DNA from: Chryseobacterium flavum
Lineage (GTDB): Bacteria > Bacteroidota > Bacteroidia > Flavobacteriales > Weeksellaceae
Assembly: GCF_003385595.1 (NCBI RefSeq)
Contig: NZ_QNUE01000011.1
Coordinates: forward strand, 85,798 to 149,797
Length of the DNA: 64,000 nt
Direction: 5' to 3'
The notes beneath the pieces are model-generated. The model had not been told where the DNA came from. It made no database searches and worked only from the letters and a program-made list of their open reading frames with translations. Below, piece after piece: positions 34,226 through 43,405 of the stretch. Every line of letters begins with the position of its first letter. Positions within the stretch are counted from its first letter, which is position 1. Made by a program: the position numbers and the translations under genes.

Positions 34226-35605
34226 ATGCAAGAGACATTAAATTACATTAACGAAAACAAACAGCGTTTCGTGGATGAATTATTTGAGTTATTGAGAATT
34301 CCTTCCATTTCTGCAGATCCGGCTTATAAGGACGATGTATTAAAGTGTGCGGATGTATGTGCGGAACACCTAAGAAATGCAGGAGCAGATCACGTTGAAA
34401 TATGCCAGACAAAAGGCTATCCTATTGTTTTTGGCGAAAAAATAATAGATACTAATCTGCCAACAGTATTGGTATACGGGCATTATGATGTACAGCCTGC
34501 AGATCCGCTTGAGTTGTGGAAAAAACCTCCTTTTGAGCCATATATTGAAAAAACAGAACTTCATCCGGATGGTGCTGTTTTTGCAAGAGGAGCAGCAGAT
34601 GATAAAGGACAATTCTTTATGCACCTGAAAGCATTTGAAGCGATGATGAAGACCAATACGCTTCCTTGTAATGTGAAATTTATTTTGGAGGGTGAAGAAG
34701 AAGTAGGATCAGTAAGCCTGGGAGACTTTGTTAATGAAAATAAAGAGAAACTGGCTTGTGACTGTATACTTATTTCGGATACCCATATTTATAGTAATGA
34801 GCAGCCTACTGTTACTACAGGCCTTAGAGGATTGAGTTATGTAGAAGTAGAAGTGGAAGGTCCAAACAGGGATCTGCATTCAGGACTTTATGGTGGAGCT
34901 GTACCGAATCCTATTCACGTACTTTCCAGAATGATTGCTAAGCTTATTGATGAAGATGGGCATATTACCATTGATGGTTTCTACGATAATGTTGAAATCG
35001 TATCAGATGCTGACAGAACGGAAATGAATAAGCTGAAAGACAATCCTGAAGAATTTAAAAAGTCAATCGGATTAAGCAATATTGAGGGGGAGCAAGGATA
35101 TACAACCCTTGAAAGGGCGTCTATTCGTCCTACACTGGATTGTAATGGTATCTGGGGAGGATACACAGGAGAAGGAGCTAAAACGGTAATCCCTTCAAAA
35201 GCCTTTGCTAAAATTTCAATGCGTCTGGTTCCTTATCAGACACCGGAAGAAATTACTGAGAAATTCACTAAATATTTTGAAAAAATAGCGCCGGACACGG
35301 TAAAAGTTAAAGTAACCCCTCATCACGGTGGAATGCCTTATGTTCTTCAAAGTGATACAAAAGAGTTCCTCGCTGCCAAGAAAGCTATGGAAACAGCATT
35401 TGGTAAAGAGGTATTACCTTACAGAAGCGGAGGAAGTATTCCAATTACAGCTATGTTTGAGAAGGTTTTAGGAGCAAAATCCGTATTAATGGGCTTTGGA
35501 CTTGATTCTGATGCGATACATTCTCCAAACGAGCACTATGGATTGTTTAATTTCTATAAAGGAATTGAAAGTATTCCGTTATTTTTTGAAAACTATTCGA
35601 AATAA
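34226..35605 (+). CDS. M20-family dipeptidase
   Basis: The 459-residue metallopeptidase has the M20 metal-binding set: His86 and Asp88 in VYGHYDVQP, Asp125 in RGAADDKGQ, and the catalytic/metal glutamates about 157-158 in EGEEEVGS. A dimerisation insert follows (about 200-340) and the late His motif SDAIHSPNEHYG. It is a cytosolic zinc dipeptidase of the ArgE/DapE/CNDP type. No signal peptide is visible. A single gene with its own terminator. Confidence 0.93.
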   Translation: MQETLNYINENKQRFVDELFELLRIPSISADPAYKDDVLKCADVCAEHLRNAGADHVEICQTKGYPIVFGEKIIDTNLPTVLVYGHYDVQPADPLELWKKPPFEPYIEKTELHPDGAVFARGAADDKGQFFMHLKAFEAMMKTNTLPCNVKFILEGEEEVGSVSLGDFVNENKEKLACDCILISDTHIYSNEQPTVTTGLRGLSYVEVEVEGPNRDLHSGLYGGAVPNPIHVLSRMIAKLIDEDGHITIDGFYDNVEIVSDADRTEMNKLKDNPEEFKKSIGLSNIEGEQGYTTLERASIRPTLDCNGIWGGYTGEGAKTVIPSKAFAKISMRLVPYQTPEEITEKFTKYFEKIAPDTVKVKVTPHHGGMPYVLQSDTKEFLAAKKAMETAFGKEVLPYRSGGSIPITAMFEKVLGAKSVLMGFGLDSDAIHSPNEHYGLFNFYKGIESIPLFFENYSK

Positions 35606-35630
35606 TTAAATCAGATTTTATATTACAAAT

Positions 35631-35660
35631 AATGCGCTTTCTAAAAGCGCATTATTTTTT
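35631..35660 (+). terminator. Terminator after the dipeptidase gene
   Basis: AATGCGCTTT (35631-35640) pairs with AAAGCGCATT (35644-35653), 3-nt loop, then a T-rich tract. Confidence 0.85.
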
Positions 35661-35820
35661 TATGATGAATTTATGATTTGATTCATTCGATTTAAAAAAT
35701 AATAGTCGAGGGTATGAAAATTAAAATCCTTGATAATAAATAGTTTATTTTTTTATTTATTAATTCATATTTTAATTTTCGTGGAAAGTTTATATTTTTA
35801 TTACAAAAACTTGACTTACC

Positions 35821-36738
35821 ATGAAAAAATATTACTCCATTGCACTTTCTTTTTTTTCAGTGTTTTCATTAGCTCAGGAAATGATCTCTTTTGAGTCTGC
35901 CGAAGGATTTGTAACAGGCAGCATCCACGGCCAGGGCAATTGGATCAGTACTCCTACAGGGGGAACGCCTGCTCATGTTACTCACCAGGTCATAAGCTCA
36001 GATAATGCCAGCAATGGAAATACTTCACTAAAAATTGTCAGGGAAAATGTTTTCGGGACACAACCGGAATCTGTAATAGGAGGATTTTATAATGTATCAG
36101 CGCCGCTTTCTGTTACTGATTTCTCAGTATCCTTTGATATTCATATGTCGCAGCTCAATGGTTCTGTTTTTGGATTCCAGGGCGTAAATAATACAGCCGA
36201 GCAGATGGTTGTCCGGATTGACTTTGACAAAACCGGAATTATCAAGATTTTAAACAGGTTATCAGGTTCTTTAGAATTGGTCTCTACTCCGGCTGTCTGG
36301 GCTCCGGATACATGGTACAGGTTTAAAATAGTTGGTACCGCTGCAATTGTCAGATACTATATGAATGATATTCTTATTTACACAGGAATTGCGGTCAGCT
36401 CTTTTGATATAGATCAGCTTCGTTTTGTACATGATAACGACTTGGGAACAGCTTATATTGATCACATTAAAATTAACAGTGAAACGGTAATGTCAGTGAA
36501 AGAAACAATTCAGGATCAAAATAAGGCACTGGTTTATCCAAATCCTGCCCGGGATTATCTGAAAATAAACGTATTACATAAAATAGATCTTGTAGAAATG
36601 TATGATGCTTCCGGTAAGAAAACGGAGACGGTCATAAATGGGAACAATATTGATGTAAGAGGCTTAAATAAGGGATTATATATGATTCATATTAAATCAG
36701 GAAATAAGAGCTTCACAGAAAAATTTATTAAAGAATAG
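35821..36738 (+). CDS. Secreted T9SS cargo protein with lectin-like N-terminal domain
   Basis: The 305-residue protein has a signal peptide (MKKYYSIALSFFSVFSLAQ), a beta-rich jelly-roll type domain (about 20-220, FSVSFDIHMSQLNGSVFG and YRFKIVGTAAIVRYYMND) and a C-terminal type A sorting domain starting VYPNPARDYLKI (about 238-249) and ending GLYMIHIKSGNKSFTEKF. The type IX secretion system moves such proteins across the outer membrane and removes the domain. The jelly-roll call is by pattern only; no catalytic motif is visible. Confidence 0.85.
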   Translation: MKKYYSIALSFFSVFSLAQEMISFESAEGFVTGSIHGQGNWISTPTGGTPAHVTHQVISSDNASNGNTSLKIVRENVFGTQPESVIGGFYNVSAPLSVTDFSVSFDIHMSQLNGSVFGFQGVNNTAEQMVVRIDFDKTGIIKILNRLSGSLELVSTPAVWAPDTWYRFKIVGTAAIVRYYMNDILIYTGIAVSSFDIDQLRFVHDNDLGTAYIDHIKINSETVMSVKETIQDQNKALVYPNPARDYLKINVLHKIDLVEMYDASGKKTETVINGNNIDVRGLNKGLYMIHIKSGNKSFTEKFIKE

Positions 36739-36925
36739 ATGTGTATTTTTTATATTAAATTTTATTGTTATTAGAATATATTTAATATTGTTTTCTTTCC
36801 AAAATAAAGAGTTTATTTTCTGGTTTAATTTGTGAAATATTATATAATTGCCTGTTTTTCTTGTGATTAAGTTTGTTTTTTTGATTTAAAGTATATATAT
36901 TTACTTGAACTAAAAAATGATAATC

Positions 36926-37813
36926 ATGAAGAAATATTTACTATTAAGCGCTTTTTTAGGTTTATATTCTTTAAGTGCGCAAACTACAATTTTTGAAGAC
37001 AGTTTTGAAACGTATACTAATTTTGCAATTAGTGGTGTGGGAAATTGGACCCTGACAGATGTTGATCTGAAAACCACATACGGTTTTACAGGAATTTCTT
37101 TTTTAAACTCAGGAGTAGCAAAATCATTCCAGGTTTTCAATTCAACGGCAACAACCCCTCCGATGACTTCTACGGCAACATCAAACTGGACTGCCAAAAC
37201 AGGTTCTAAAATGATGGTTGCTTTTGCTTCTACCGCTCTTCCCTGGAATAATGACTGGATGATCTCACCACAGATACAACTTGGATCTTCAGGAAATGTG
37301 CTTACTTTTTGGGCTAAGTCCTGTGATTCTACCTATGGAAATGAAAAATTTAAAGTCCTGGTGTCTACAACCAGTACGGCAACAGGGAGTTTTACTTTAG
37401 TCAGCGCCAATCCGGTATCTTCACCTGCAGATTCGGCATGGCATCAATATACTTATAATCTGGATGCATACAGCGGACAAAATGTTTATATTGCCATTCA
37501 GTGTACTTCCCAGGATCAATTCGGATTTGCCGTTGACGATTTTAAAGTGACAACAACGGGAACACTGGCTACTTCTGAAGTTTCGAAGAAGGCTTCTGTA
37601 GTTGTCGTTTATCCTAATCCTGTGTCGGATATTCTTATGATCAACTCTAAAGAAAAAATAAGTAATGTAGAGATTTTTGATATCAGTGGAAGAAAAATCA
37701 ATGTTGCCCTGGATAACGAAAAAATAGATGTAAAGAATCTTAATCCGGGAAGTTATATCATTAATATTGAAACCAAAGAGGGGAAAATAACTGAGAAGTT
37801 TATAAAAAAATAA
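36926..37813 (+). CDS. Secreted T9SS cargo protein, choice-of-anchor J-like
   Basis: The 295-residue protein has a signal peptide (MKKYLLLSAFLGLYSLSAQ), a beta-sandwich domain beginning TTIFEDSFETYTNFAI with DWMISPQIQLGSSGNVLTFW (about 102-121), a pattern of choice-of-anchor J/MAM-like domains, and a type A sorting domain from about residue 228 (VYPNPVSDILMINS) ending INIETKEGKITEKFIKK. An in-frame ATG three codons earlier (36917) is also possible. It lies 187 bp after another T9SS cargo gene. Confidence 0.85.
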   Translation: MKKYLLLSAFLGLYSLSAQTTIFEDSFETYTNFAISGVGNWTLTDVDLKTTYGFTGISFLNSGVAKSFQVFNSTATTPPMTSTATSNWTAKTGSKMMVAFASTALPWNNDWMISPQIQLGSSGNVLTFWAKSCDSTYGNEKFKVLVSTTSTATGSFTLVSANPVSSPADSAWHQYTYNLDAYSGQNVYIAIQCTSQDQFGFAVDDFKVTTTGTLATSEVSKKASVVVVYPNPVSDILMINSKEKISNVEIFDISGRKINVALDNEKIDVKNLNPGSYIINIETKEGKITEKFIKK

Positions 37814-37841
37814 CACCTGATAAATCTTAGTATCACTATAG

Positions 37842-37862
37842 CGCTCCAATTGGAGCGTTTTT
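37842..37862 (+). terminator. Terminator after second T9SS cargo gene
   Basis: Palindrome CGCTCCAATTGGAGCG (37842-37857) followed by five T. Confidence 0.8.
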
Positions 37863-37890
37863 GTTATTTTAGGGAATTAAATTTTATGTT

Positions 37891-38598
37891 ATGTCTGGAA
37901 ATAAAACAGCCTATATAACGGGAGGAACAAAAGGAATAGGATTTGGAATTGCTAAAATATTGCTTGAAAATGGCATATCAGTGGCATTTTCGGGAAGAAA
38001 AAGAGACGATGTAATAAGAGCCGAAGAAGATCTTAAACAGTACTCTGAAAACGTACTTGGGATTGTTTCTGATGTAAGAAGTCTTGAAAGTGAACAGGAA
38101 GCTGTACAATATGCTTTGAGGAAATTTGGAAGACTGGATTATGTTATAGCCAATGCAGGACTGGGTATTTTTAAACCCGTGGATGAGCTGACAGCTGAAG
38201 AATGGAATGATATGATAGAAACAAATCTTACGGGAGTTTTTTATACGCTGAAGGCGTCCGTGGAAGAGCTGAAAAAGACAGAAGGATACTATATTACCAT
38301 TTCAAGTCTGGCCGGAGCCAATTTCTTTGAAAACGGAACAGGATATAATGCCTCAAAATTTGGAGTAGTAGGATTTACCCAGGCAGCAATGATTGACTTA
38401 AGAAAATATAACATCAAATCTACTGTGATTATGCCGGGATCAGTGGCTACCCATTTTAACGGAAATATTCCATCAGAGAAAGACAGCTGGAAGATTCAAC
38501 CTGAAGATATGGGAAACCTGGTATTGGATATTTTAAAGATGAATCCCCGTGTTCTACCCAGTAAAATAGAGTTTAGGGCAACACAACCAGCCAAATAA
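37891..38598 (+). CDS. Short-chain dehydrogenase/reductase (SDR)
   Basis: The 235-residue classical SDR has the nucleotide motif TGGTKGIG (10-17), NAG (88-90), catalytic Ser138/Ser139 and Tyr152-X3-Lys156 (GYNASKFG). It uses NAD(P)H to reduce or oxidise an unknown alcohol/ketone in the cytoplasm. It resembles 3-oxoacyl-ACP reductase-like enzymes, but single SDR genes cannot be assigned a substrate by sequence alone. Confidence 0.9.
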   Translation: MSGNKTAYITGGTKGIGFGIAKILLENGISVAFSGRKRDDVIRAEEDLKQYSENVLGIVSDVRSLESEQEAVQYALRKFGRLDYVIANAGLGIFKPVDELTAEEWNDMIETNLTGVFYTLKASVEELKKTEGYYITISSLAGANFFENGTGYNASKFGVVGFTQAAMIDLRKYNIKSTVIMPGSVATHFNGNIPSEKDSWKIQPEDMGNLVLDILKMNPRVLPSKIEFRATQPAK

Positions 38599-38789
38599 AT
38601 ACATTTAATGTATTGAATAATAATTTAATAAGTATTATGCATGCATAATATATTTTTTATTTATATTAGCAAAAATTAATTCAAACAAAATCTTGTCTCG
38701 ACTGTTACTGATTTTGTGAGAAAGGAAAATAAAATAGTACATGAAACCTTAAGGTTACATTAGGACCCATAAAAAATTAAGAACAACAT

Positions 38790-39536
38790 ATGAAAATATT
38801 AGTTTGTATTAGTAGTGTTCCGGATACTACTTCCAAAATTAACTTTACAGCAGATAAATCTGCTTTCGACAAAAACGGAATTCAGTGGGTAATTAACCCT
38901 TTAGATGAATTTGCGTTGACAAAAGCGATTAAACTTCAGGAATCTCAGGGAGCCACTGTAACAGTAATTAATGTAGGGGATGCTGCTACGGAGCCGGTAA
39001 TCAGAAAAGCTCTGGCTATCGGTGCAAATGATGCCGTAAGAGTGAACCTTGATCCGAAAGACAGTTATTCAACAGCGAAAGAAATTGCTGCTGTAGCCCA
39101 AAACGGGGGATATGACCTTATTCTTTGTGGTAAAGAATCTATCGATTATAACGGAGGTTCTGTTCCGGGAATGGTTGCCCAGTTATTAAACCAGCCCTTT
39201 GTTAATGCATCTGTAGGATTGGATGTAAACGGAAGCGAAGCTACTGCTGTAAGAGAAATTGAAGGAGGTAAGGAAACTATTTCTGTAAAATTACCGGCAG
39301 TTATTGCAGGTCAGAAAGGATTAGTGGATGAAAAAGACCTTATCATTCCGAACATGAGAGGAATTATGTCAGCAAGAACAAAGCCACTACAGGTTGTGGA
39401 GCCTGCTTCTTCTGAAGTGAAAGTTCAGGGTGTTTCTTATGACAGTGTTCCGCCAAGAGCTGCTGTGAAAATGGTTTCTCCTGATAATCTGGATGAGTTG
39501 GTAAGATTACTTCACGAAGAAGCTAAAGTAATCTAA
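38790..39536 (+). CDS. etfB: Electron transfer flavoprotein subunit beta
   Basis: The 248-residue subunit has the ETF-beta fold with CISSVPDT at the start, WVINPLDEFALTKAIKLQE (about 35-53), LILCGKESIDYNGGSVPG (about 113-130) and ends in a long C-terminal segment that holds AMP. With the alpha subunit it carries electrons from acyl-CoA and other dehydrogenases to the quinone pool. It directly precedes etfA. Confidence 0.95.
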   Translation: MKILVCISSVPDTTSKINFTADKSAFDKNGIQWVINPLDEFALTKAIKLQESQGATVTVINVGDAATEPVIRKALAIGANDAVRVNLDPKDSYSTAKEIAAVAQNGGYDLILCGKESIDYNGGSVPGMVAQLLNQPFVNASVGLDVNGSEATAVREIEGGKETISVKLPAVIAGQKGLVDEKDLIIPNMRGIMSARTKPLQVVEPASSEVKVQGVSYDSVPPRAAVKMVSPDNLDELVRLLHEEAKVI

Positions 39537-39565
39537 TCTTTAAATTTTTCAATCTTTAAATTTTT
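39535..39565. repeat. Perfect 15-bp direct repeat between etfB and etfA
   Basis: AATCTTTAAATTTTT occurs at 39535-39549 and 39551-39565. The first copy overlaps the etfB stop codon, the second ends 12 bases before etfA. Confidence 0.75.
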
Positions 39566-39577
39566 AAATGTAAAACA

Positions 39578-40525
39578 ATGGCAGTATTCGTATACGCAGA
39601 AAATATAAACGGAGTTTACAAAAAAGCAGCTTTTGAAGCAGTTTCTTACGCTAAAGCTGTTGCTGATAAAGCGGGAGATACCGTTACGGCAATTACTGTA
39701 AACCCTACTGATTCTTCAGATTTATTATACAAATATGGAGCATCAAATGTTATCAATATCAAAGACGAAGGTCTTAAGAATTTTTCAGCAAAAGCATTTG
39801 CACAGGCTGTAAGTGAAGTGGCTGACGGAAACATTATTGTTTTTCCACATACAACTGATGCCTCTTCTGTAGCTCCGATGCTGGCGGTAATGAAGAATTA
39901 TTCTTTAATTACGAACGCTTTGGAAGCTCCTGAAAGCCTTTCTCCATTCCAGGTAAAAAGAAAAGCATTCTCTGGAAAAGGATTTATGCATGCAAAAGCC
40001 GAAGGAAACGGAGTAATTGTTACTGTTTCTCAAAACGCATTCGGTGTTAAAGAAAATGCAGTGTCAGGATCAGAAGAAGTTAAAAACCTTTCAGTAGCGA
40101 ATGAAGATACTAAAGTGATCTCTCATGAACAAAGCTCAGGTAAACTGGATCTTAAAGAAGCAGAAGTGGTAGTTTCTGCAGGTAGAGGAATGAAAGGACC
40201 TGAAAACTGGGGAATGATAGAAGATCTTGCTAACGTTTTGGGAGCTGCTACAGCATGTTCCAAGCCGGTTTCTGATATCGGATGGAGACCTCATACAGAA
40301 CACGTAGGACAGACAGGAAAGGCGATTTCTCCAAACCTTTATATTGCAGTAGGGATTTCCGGAGCTATTCAGCACCTGGCGGGGGTAAACTCTTCAAAAA
40401 CTATTGTTGTAATCAATAATGATGCTGAAGCACCATTCTTCAAGTCTGCAGATTACGGAGTAGTAGGAGATGCTTTCCAGATCATTCCAGCTTTAACTGA
40501 AAAAATTAAAGCATTAAAAGGATAA
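39578..40525 (+). CDS. etfA: Electron transfer flavoprotein subunit alpha
   Basis: The 315-residue subunit has the variable N-terminal domain and the conserved FAD domain with VVSAGRGM (about 197-204), CSKPVSDIGWRPHTEHVGQTG (about 226-246, split here as two motifs in effect: PVSD and VGQTG) and LYIAVGISGAIQHLAG (about 253-268). It binds the redox FAD of the ETF dimer. It lies 41 bp after etfB. Confidence 0.95.
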   Translation: MAVFVYAENINGVYKKAAFEAVSYAKAVADKAGDTVTAITVNPTDSSDLLYKYGASNVINIKDEGLKNFSAKAFAQAVSEVADGNIIVFPHTTDASSVAPMLAVMKNYSLITNALEAPESLSPFQVKRKAFSGKGFMHAKAEGNGVIVTVSQNAFGVKENAVSGSEEVKNLSVANEDTKVISHEQSSGKLDLKEAEVVVSAGRGMKGPENWGMIEDLANVLGAATACSKPVSDIGWRPHTEHVGQTGKAISPNLYIAVGISGAIQHLAGVNSSKTIVVINNDAEAPFFKSADYGVVGDAFQIIPALTEKIKALKG

Positions 40526-40591
40526 AAATGAACAGTGAATAGCTAATTGATTTGCGTATCAGTTTTTTAAATATTACCCGCAAAGAAGATT

Positions 40592-40614
40592 TACTATTGA
40601 CTATTAATCATACA
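40592..40614. repeat. Spacer phrase repeat downstream of etfA
   Basis: TACTATTGACTATTAATCA resembles the 30747-30763 stretch CACTATTGACAATTCAC. The surrounding spacer 40526-40625 has no gene. Confidence 0.45.
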
Positions 40615-40625
40615 CAAAAAATCAT

Positions 40626-40655
40626 AAAAGCTCGGCTTTCCGGGCTTTTATTTTT
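40626..40655 (+). terminator. Terminator after etfA
   Basis: AAAAGCTCGG (40626-40635) pairs with CCGGGCTTTT (40640-40649) with one T-G pair, then a T-run. Confidence 0.8.
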
Positions 40656-40703
40656 GCGTAAAAAAGTGAAAACACAATAAAAAATTAATCTATATTTGTA
40701 GCT

Positions 40704-41303
40704 ATGGATTATAAGCAGCTAATTATTCGCGGAATATCATACAGCCAAACCCAGTCGGGGGCGTATGCATTGTTATTGGAGCATGAAGAAACACACATAA
40801 AATTACCTGTTGTCATAGGAAATTTCGAAGCTCAGTCTATCTCTCTCGGATTGGAGAAAGACATTCATCCACCGCGTCCTCTTACTCATGATTTATTCAC
40901 AAAATTTATAGTTTCTGCCAATTATGAATTGGTTTCAGTGATCATTTACCAGATTGTAGATGGCGTTTTCTTTTCAAATATCAACTTTAAAAATAAAGTT
41001 ACTGAAGAAGAATTAATTCTTGACGCAAGAACATCTGATGCCGTTGCGATGGCTGTAAGATTTGATGCTCCTATTTTTACTACTCAGCAGGTCTTAAACG
41101 AAGCTGGAATTTTATTGGAGCTGGAAGATGTTTCAAAAGAAGAGCAGTCTTTCTCAGAAACTGTACAAAACGAAGATACCCTAAAATCTCTTTCTATGGA
41201 AGAGCTTCAGAAATTATTGGATGAAGCTGTGAAGGAAGAAGATTATGATACTGCCCTTGAAATCCAGGAAGAAATCAAGAGGAGGAAAAAGAAAATTGAC
41301 TAA
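40704..41303 (+). CDS. Bifunctional nuclease (BFN/DUF151) family protein with UVR motif
   Basis: The 199-residue protein has the BFN/DUF151 domain (about 1-135; SGAYALLLEHEE, LPVVIGNFEAQSI, DARTSDAVAMAVRFDAPIF) and a C-terminal UVR-type helix pair (ELQKLLDEAVKEEDYDTAL, about 167-185). The family was named from a nuclease in plants; bacterial members are poorly studied, and the UVR helix suggests a protein partner. A -7 element TATATTTG at 40691-40698 ends five bases before the ATG, so the message could be leaderless. It is 22 bases ahead of the nucleoside transporter gene. Confidence 0.88.
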   Translation: MDYKQLIIRGISYSQTQSGAYALLLEHEETHIKLPVVIGNFEAQSISLGLEKDIHPPRPLTHDLFTKFIVSANYELVSVIIYQIVDGVFFSNINFKNKVTEEELILDARTSDAVAMAVRFDAPIFTTQQVLNEAGILLELEDVSKEEQSFSETVQNEDTLKSLSMEELQKLLDEAVKEEDYDTALEIQEEIKRRKKKID

Positions 41304-41325
41304 AGAGATACTTTTTATATAAACT

Positions 41326-42708
41326 ATGAATTTAAAATTACGACTGACCATCCTCAGTTTTCTCCAGTTTTTTGTTTGGGGAGCATGGCTGATTACGATG
41401 GCTAACTTCTGGTTTGGTACAAAACATTGGGAAGGAACACAATTTGGGGCTGTTTTCGGAACAATGGGGATTGCATCCATTTTTATGCCGACCATTACAG
41501 GGATTATTGCTGACCGCTGGGTAAATGCCGAACGTATTTTCTCTGTCTTACATATCCTTTATGGGGCTATTCTTTTCATATTGCCGCATTCTGCAGACCC
41601 GAATTCTTTCTTTACGGTGATGCTTGTTGCCATGTGCTTTTATATGCCTACTATTGCTCTTGCAAACTCTATTTCCTACACTATTTTAAAGAATAATAAC
41701 TTAGATGTGGTAAAAGATTTTCCACCCATCAGAGTGTGGGGAACTATTGGCTTCATTGTTGCCATGTGGATTACCAATCTAACCGGAAATAAAGCAACGG
41801 AAGGACAATTTTACATCGGAGGAGCTGTAGCTATATTTTTGGGAATCTATGCCCTTACCTTGCCAAAATGTCCGCCGCAGAAATTAATAGATAAAGATGC
41901 TCCATTATCCGAGCAGTTAGGGCTTAATGCATTCAAACTTTTTGGAAATTATAAAATGGCATTGTTCTTTTTATTTTCAATGTTACTGGGAGCTGCACTT
42001 CAATTGACCAATGCTTACGGAGATGTCTTTTTAAGTGAATTTGCCCATTTCCCGAAATATGCAGATTCATTTGTAGTGCAGAGATCAACCATTATTATGT
42101 CAATTTCACAGGTATCTGAAACCTTGTTTATTTTGGCGATTCCATTCTTCCTGAAAAAGTTTGGGATTAAAAAAGTAATGCTGATGTCTATGCTGGCCTG
42201 GGTGTTAAGATTTGGGTTCTTTGCATATGGGGTTCCTGACGGTTTTGGATTATCATTGATTATTCTTTCCTGTATCGTATATGGTATGGCGTTTGATTTT
42301 TTCAATATTTCAGGATCTCTTTTCGTAGAAACTACAACAGATAAAAAGATACGGTCTTCTGCCCAGGGATTATTTATGATGATGACCAATGGTTTCGGAG
42401 CTGTTTTCGGAAGTTATATAGCGGGTTGGGCGATCGATAAATTTTTCACCCATAAATTTACTACTGTTTCAGAGCTTTCTGCCTATTTAGATACAACAGC
42501 AGATAATCCTACCTTTCTGGAAATTTTAAAAAACAGTTTCAATGCAGCAGTAAATTCTGACGGAACCCTTTCGTCAGTCGTAATGGTAAAAGACTGGCAT
42601 CAGATATGGCTTTCTTTCGCTATTTATGCATTGGTACTGGCTGTATTCTTTGCGGTTCTTTTCAGGCATAAACATAAGCCGGAAGATGTATCTTCAATAA
42701 ATCATTAA
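41326..42708 (+). CDS. Nucleoside permease, NupG-like MFS transporter
   Basis: The 460-residue membrane protein has about 12 helices and the Nuc_H_symport family traits: LSFLQFFVWGAWLITM at the start (about 8-23), GTMGIASIFMPTITGIIADRW (about 45-65, split in two helices) and IRVWGTIGFI (about 138-147). It would take up nucleosides with protons. A 62-residue loop near the C-terminus (about 380-425) precedes the last helix. It is possibly cotranscribed with the nuclease-like gene before it, which would make sense for nucleic acid scavenging (inference). Confidence 0.88.
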   Translation: MNLKLRLTILSFLQFFVWGAWLITMANFWFGTKHWEGTQFGAVFGTMGIASIFMPTITGIIADRWVNAERIFSVLHILYGAILFILPHSADPNSFFTVMLVAMCFYMPTIALANSISYTILKNNNLDVVKDFPPIRVWGTIGFIVAMWITNLTGNKATEGQFYIGGAVAIFLGIYALTLPKCPPQKLIDKDAPLSEQLGLNAFKLFGNYKMALFFLFSMLLGAALQLTNAYGDVFLSEFAHFPKYADSFVVQRSTIIMSISQVSETLFILAIPFFLKKFGIKKVMLMSMLAWVLRFGFFAYGVPDGFGLSLIILSCIVYGMAFDFFNISGSLFVETTTDKKIRSSAQGLFMMMTNGFGAVFGSYIAGWAIDKFFTHKFTTVSELSAYLDTTADNPTFLEILKNSFNAAVNSDGTLSSVVMVKDWHQIWLSFAIYALVLAVFFAVLFRHKHKPEDVSSINH

Positions 42709-42729
42709 ATTAATTACCAATAAGATATG

Positions 42730-42764
42730 AAATTGCACTTTTGTTAAGAAAGTGCAATTTTTAT
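42730..42764 (+). terminator. Terminator after the nucleoside transporter gene
   Basis: AAATTGCACTTT (42730-42741) pairs with AAAGTGCAATTT (42749-42760), then T residues. The remainder of the spacer to 42999 is AT-rich with TTAATTAATTAA-like words and nothing recognisable. Confidence 0.85.
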
Positions 42765-42999
42765 TTTATGGCAAGATAATTATCAGAATGGCTTATTCAG
42801 CAAAAATTGGTAACGAAAACGCTGTGGAATACCAACGGGTTTATTTTTAATTAATTAATTTAAAAGGTTATTTATTAATAAATTGTTAAATTTTATAACT
42901 TTTCTTTGAGACTAATGAGTGTTAGGTTGTTAATTAATTTGTTTTGAAACAGAAACGTTAAAAATGTGTTTTTTTTTGTATTTTGGCACTTTATTAAAT

Positions 43000-43404
43000 A
43001 TGAAAAATATTCAGTTATTAGGATTATTATTAGTGGTTACAGGCAGTTTTTTGCCTTTGGTACATGTGCCTGTTATCGGAAACTGGAACTATTGGAAGCT
43101 TGATCATTATTTAGCTATTGCATGCTGGATTTTTGCTGCATGTGCAGTCTTTGGAATTGTAAATAACAGTATCAGGATTGTAAGGTTTTTCGGGGTACTT
43201 CTTATCCTGTTGTTTATTTTTACATTAATAGCTGTAAAAATGCAGTCTTTAGAATATTTCAGCTTTTTACCCTTTAAATCCTGGAGAGAGGCTTTTGCTG
43301 GAGTAGTGAAGTTAAAATGGGGTTGGGCCGTGGAATTTTTAGGTGCTTTTCTTATGGTTTTTGCCGGAAATAATAAAAAAGTTAATAAAAGGACACAAAT
43401 ATAA
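43000..43404 (+). CDS. Small membrane protein of unknown function
   Basis: A 134-residue protein with four predicted membrane helices (about 3-20, 33-54, 59-82 and 106-126). The ATG at 43000 is preferred over one at 42964 because the hydrophobic N-terminus starts there and an A-rich leader precedes it. No motif is recognised. One base separates its stop from the next gene, so they form a pair. Confidence 0.65.
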   Translation: MKNIQLLGLLLVVTGSFLPLVHVPVIGNWNYWKLDHYLAIACWIFAACAVFGIVNNSIRIVRFFGVLLILLFIFTLIAVKMQSLEYFSFLPFKSWREAFAGVVKLKWGWAVEFLGAFLMVFAGNNKKVNKRTQI

Positions 43405-43405
43405 A

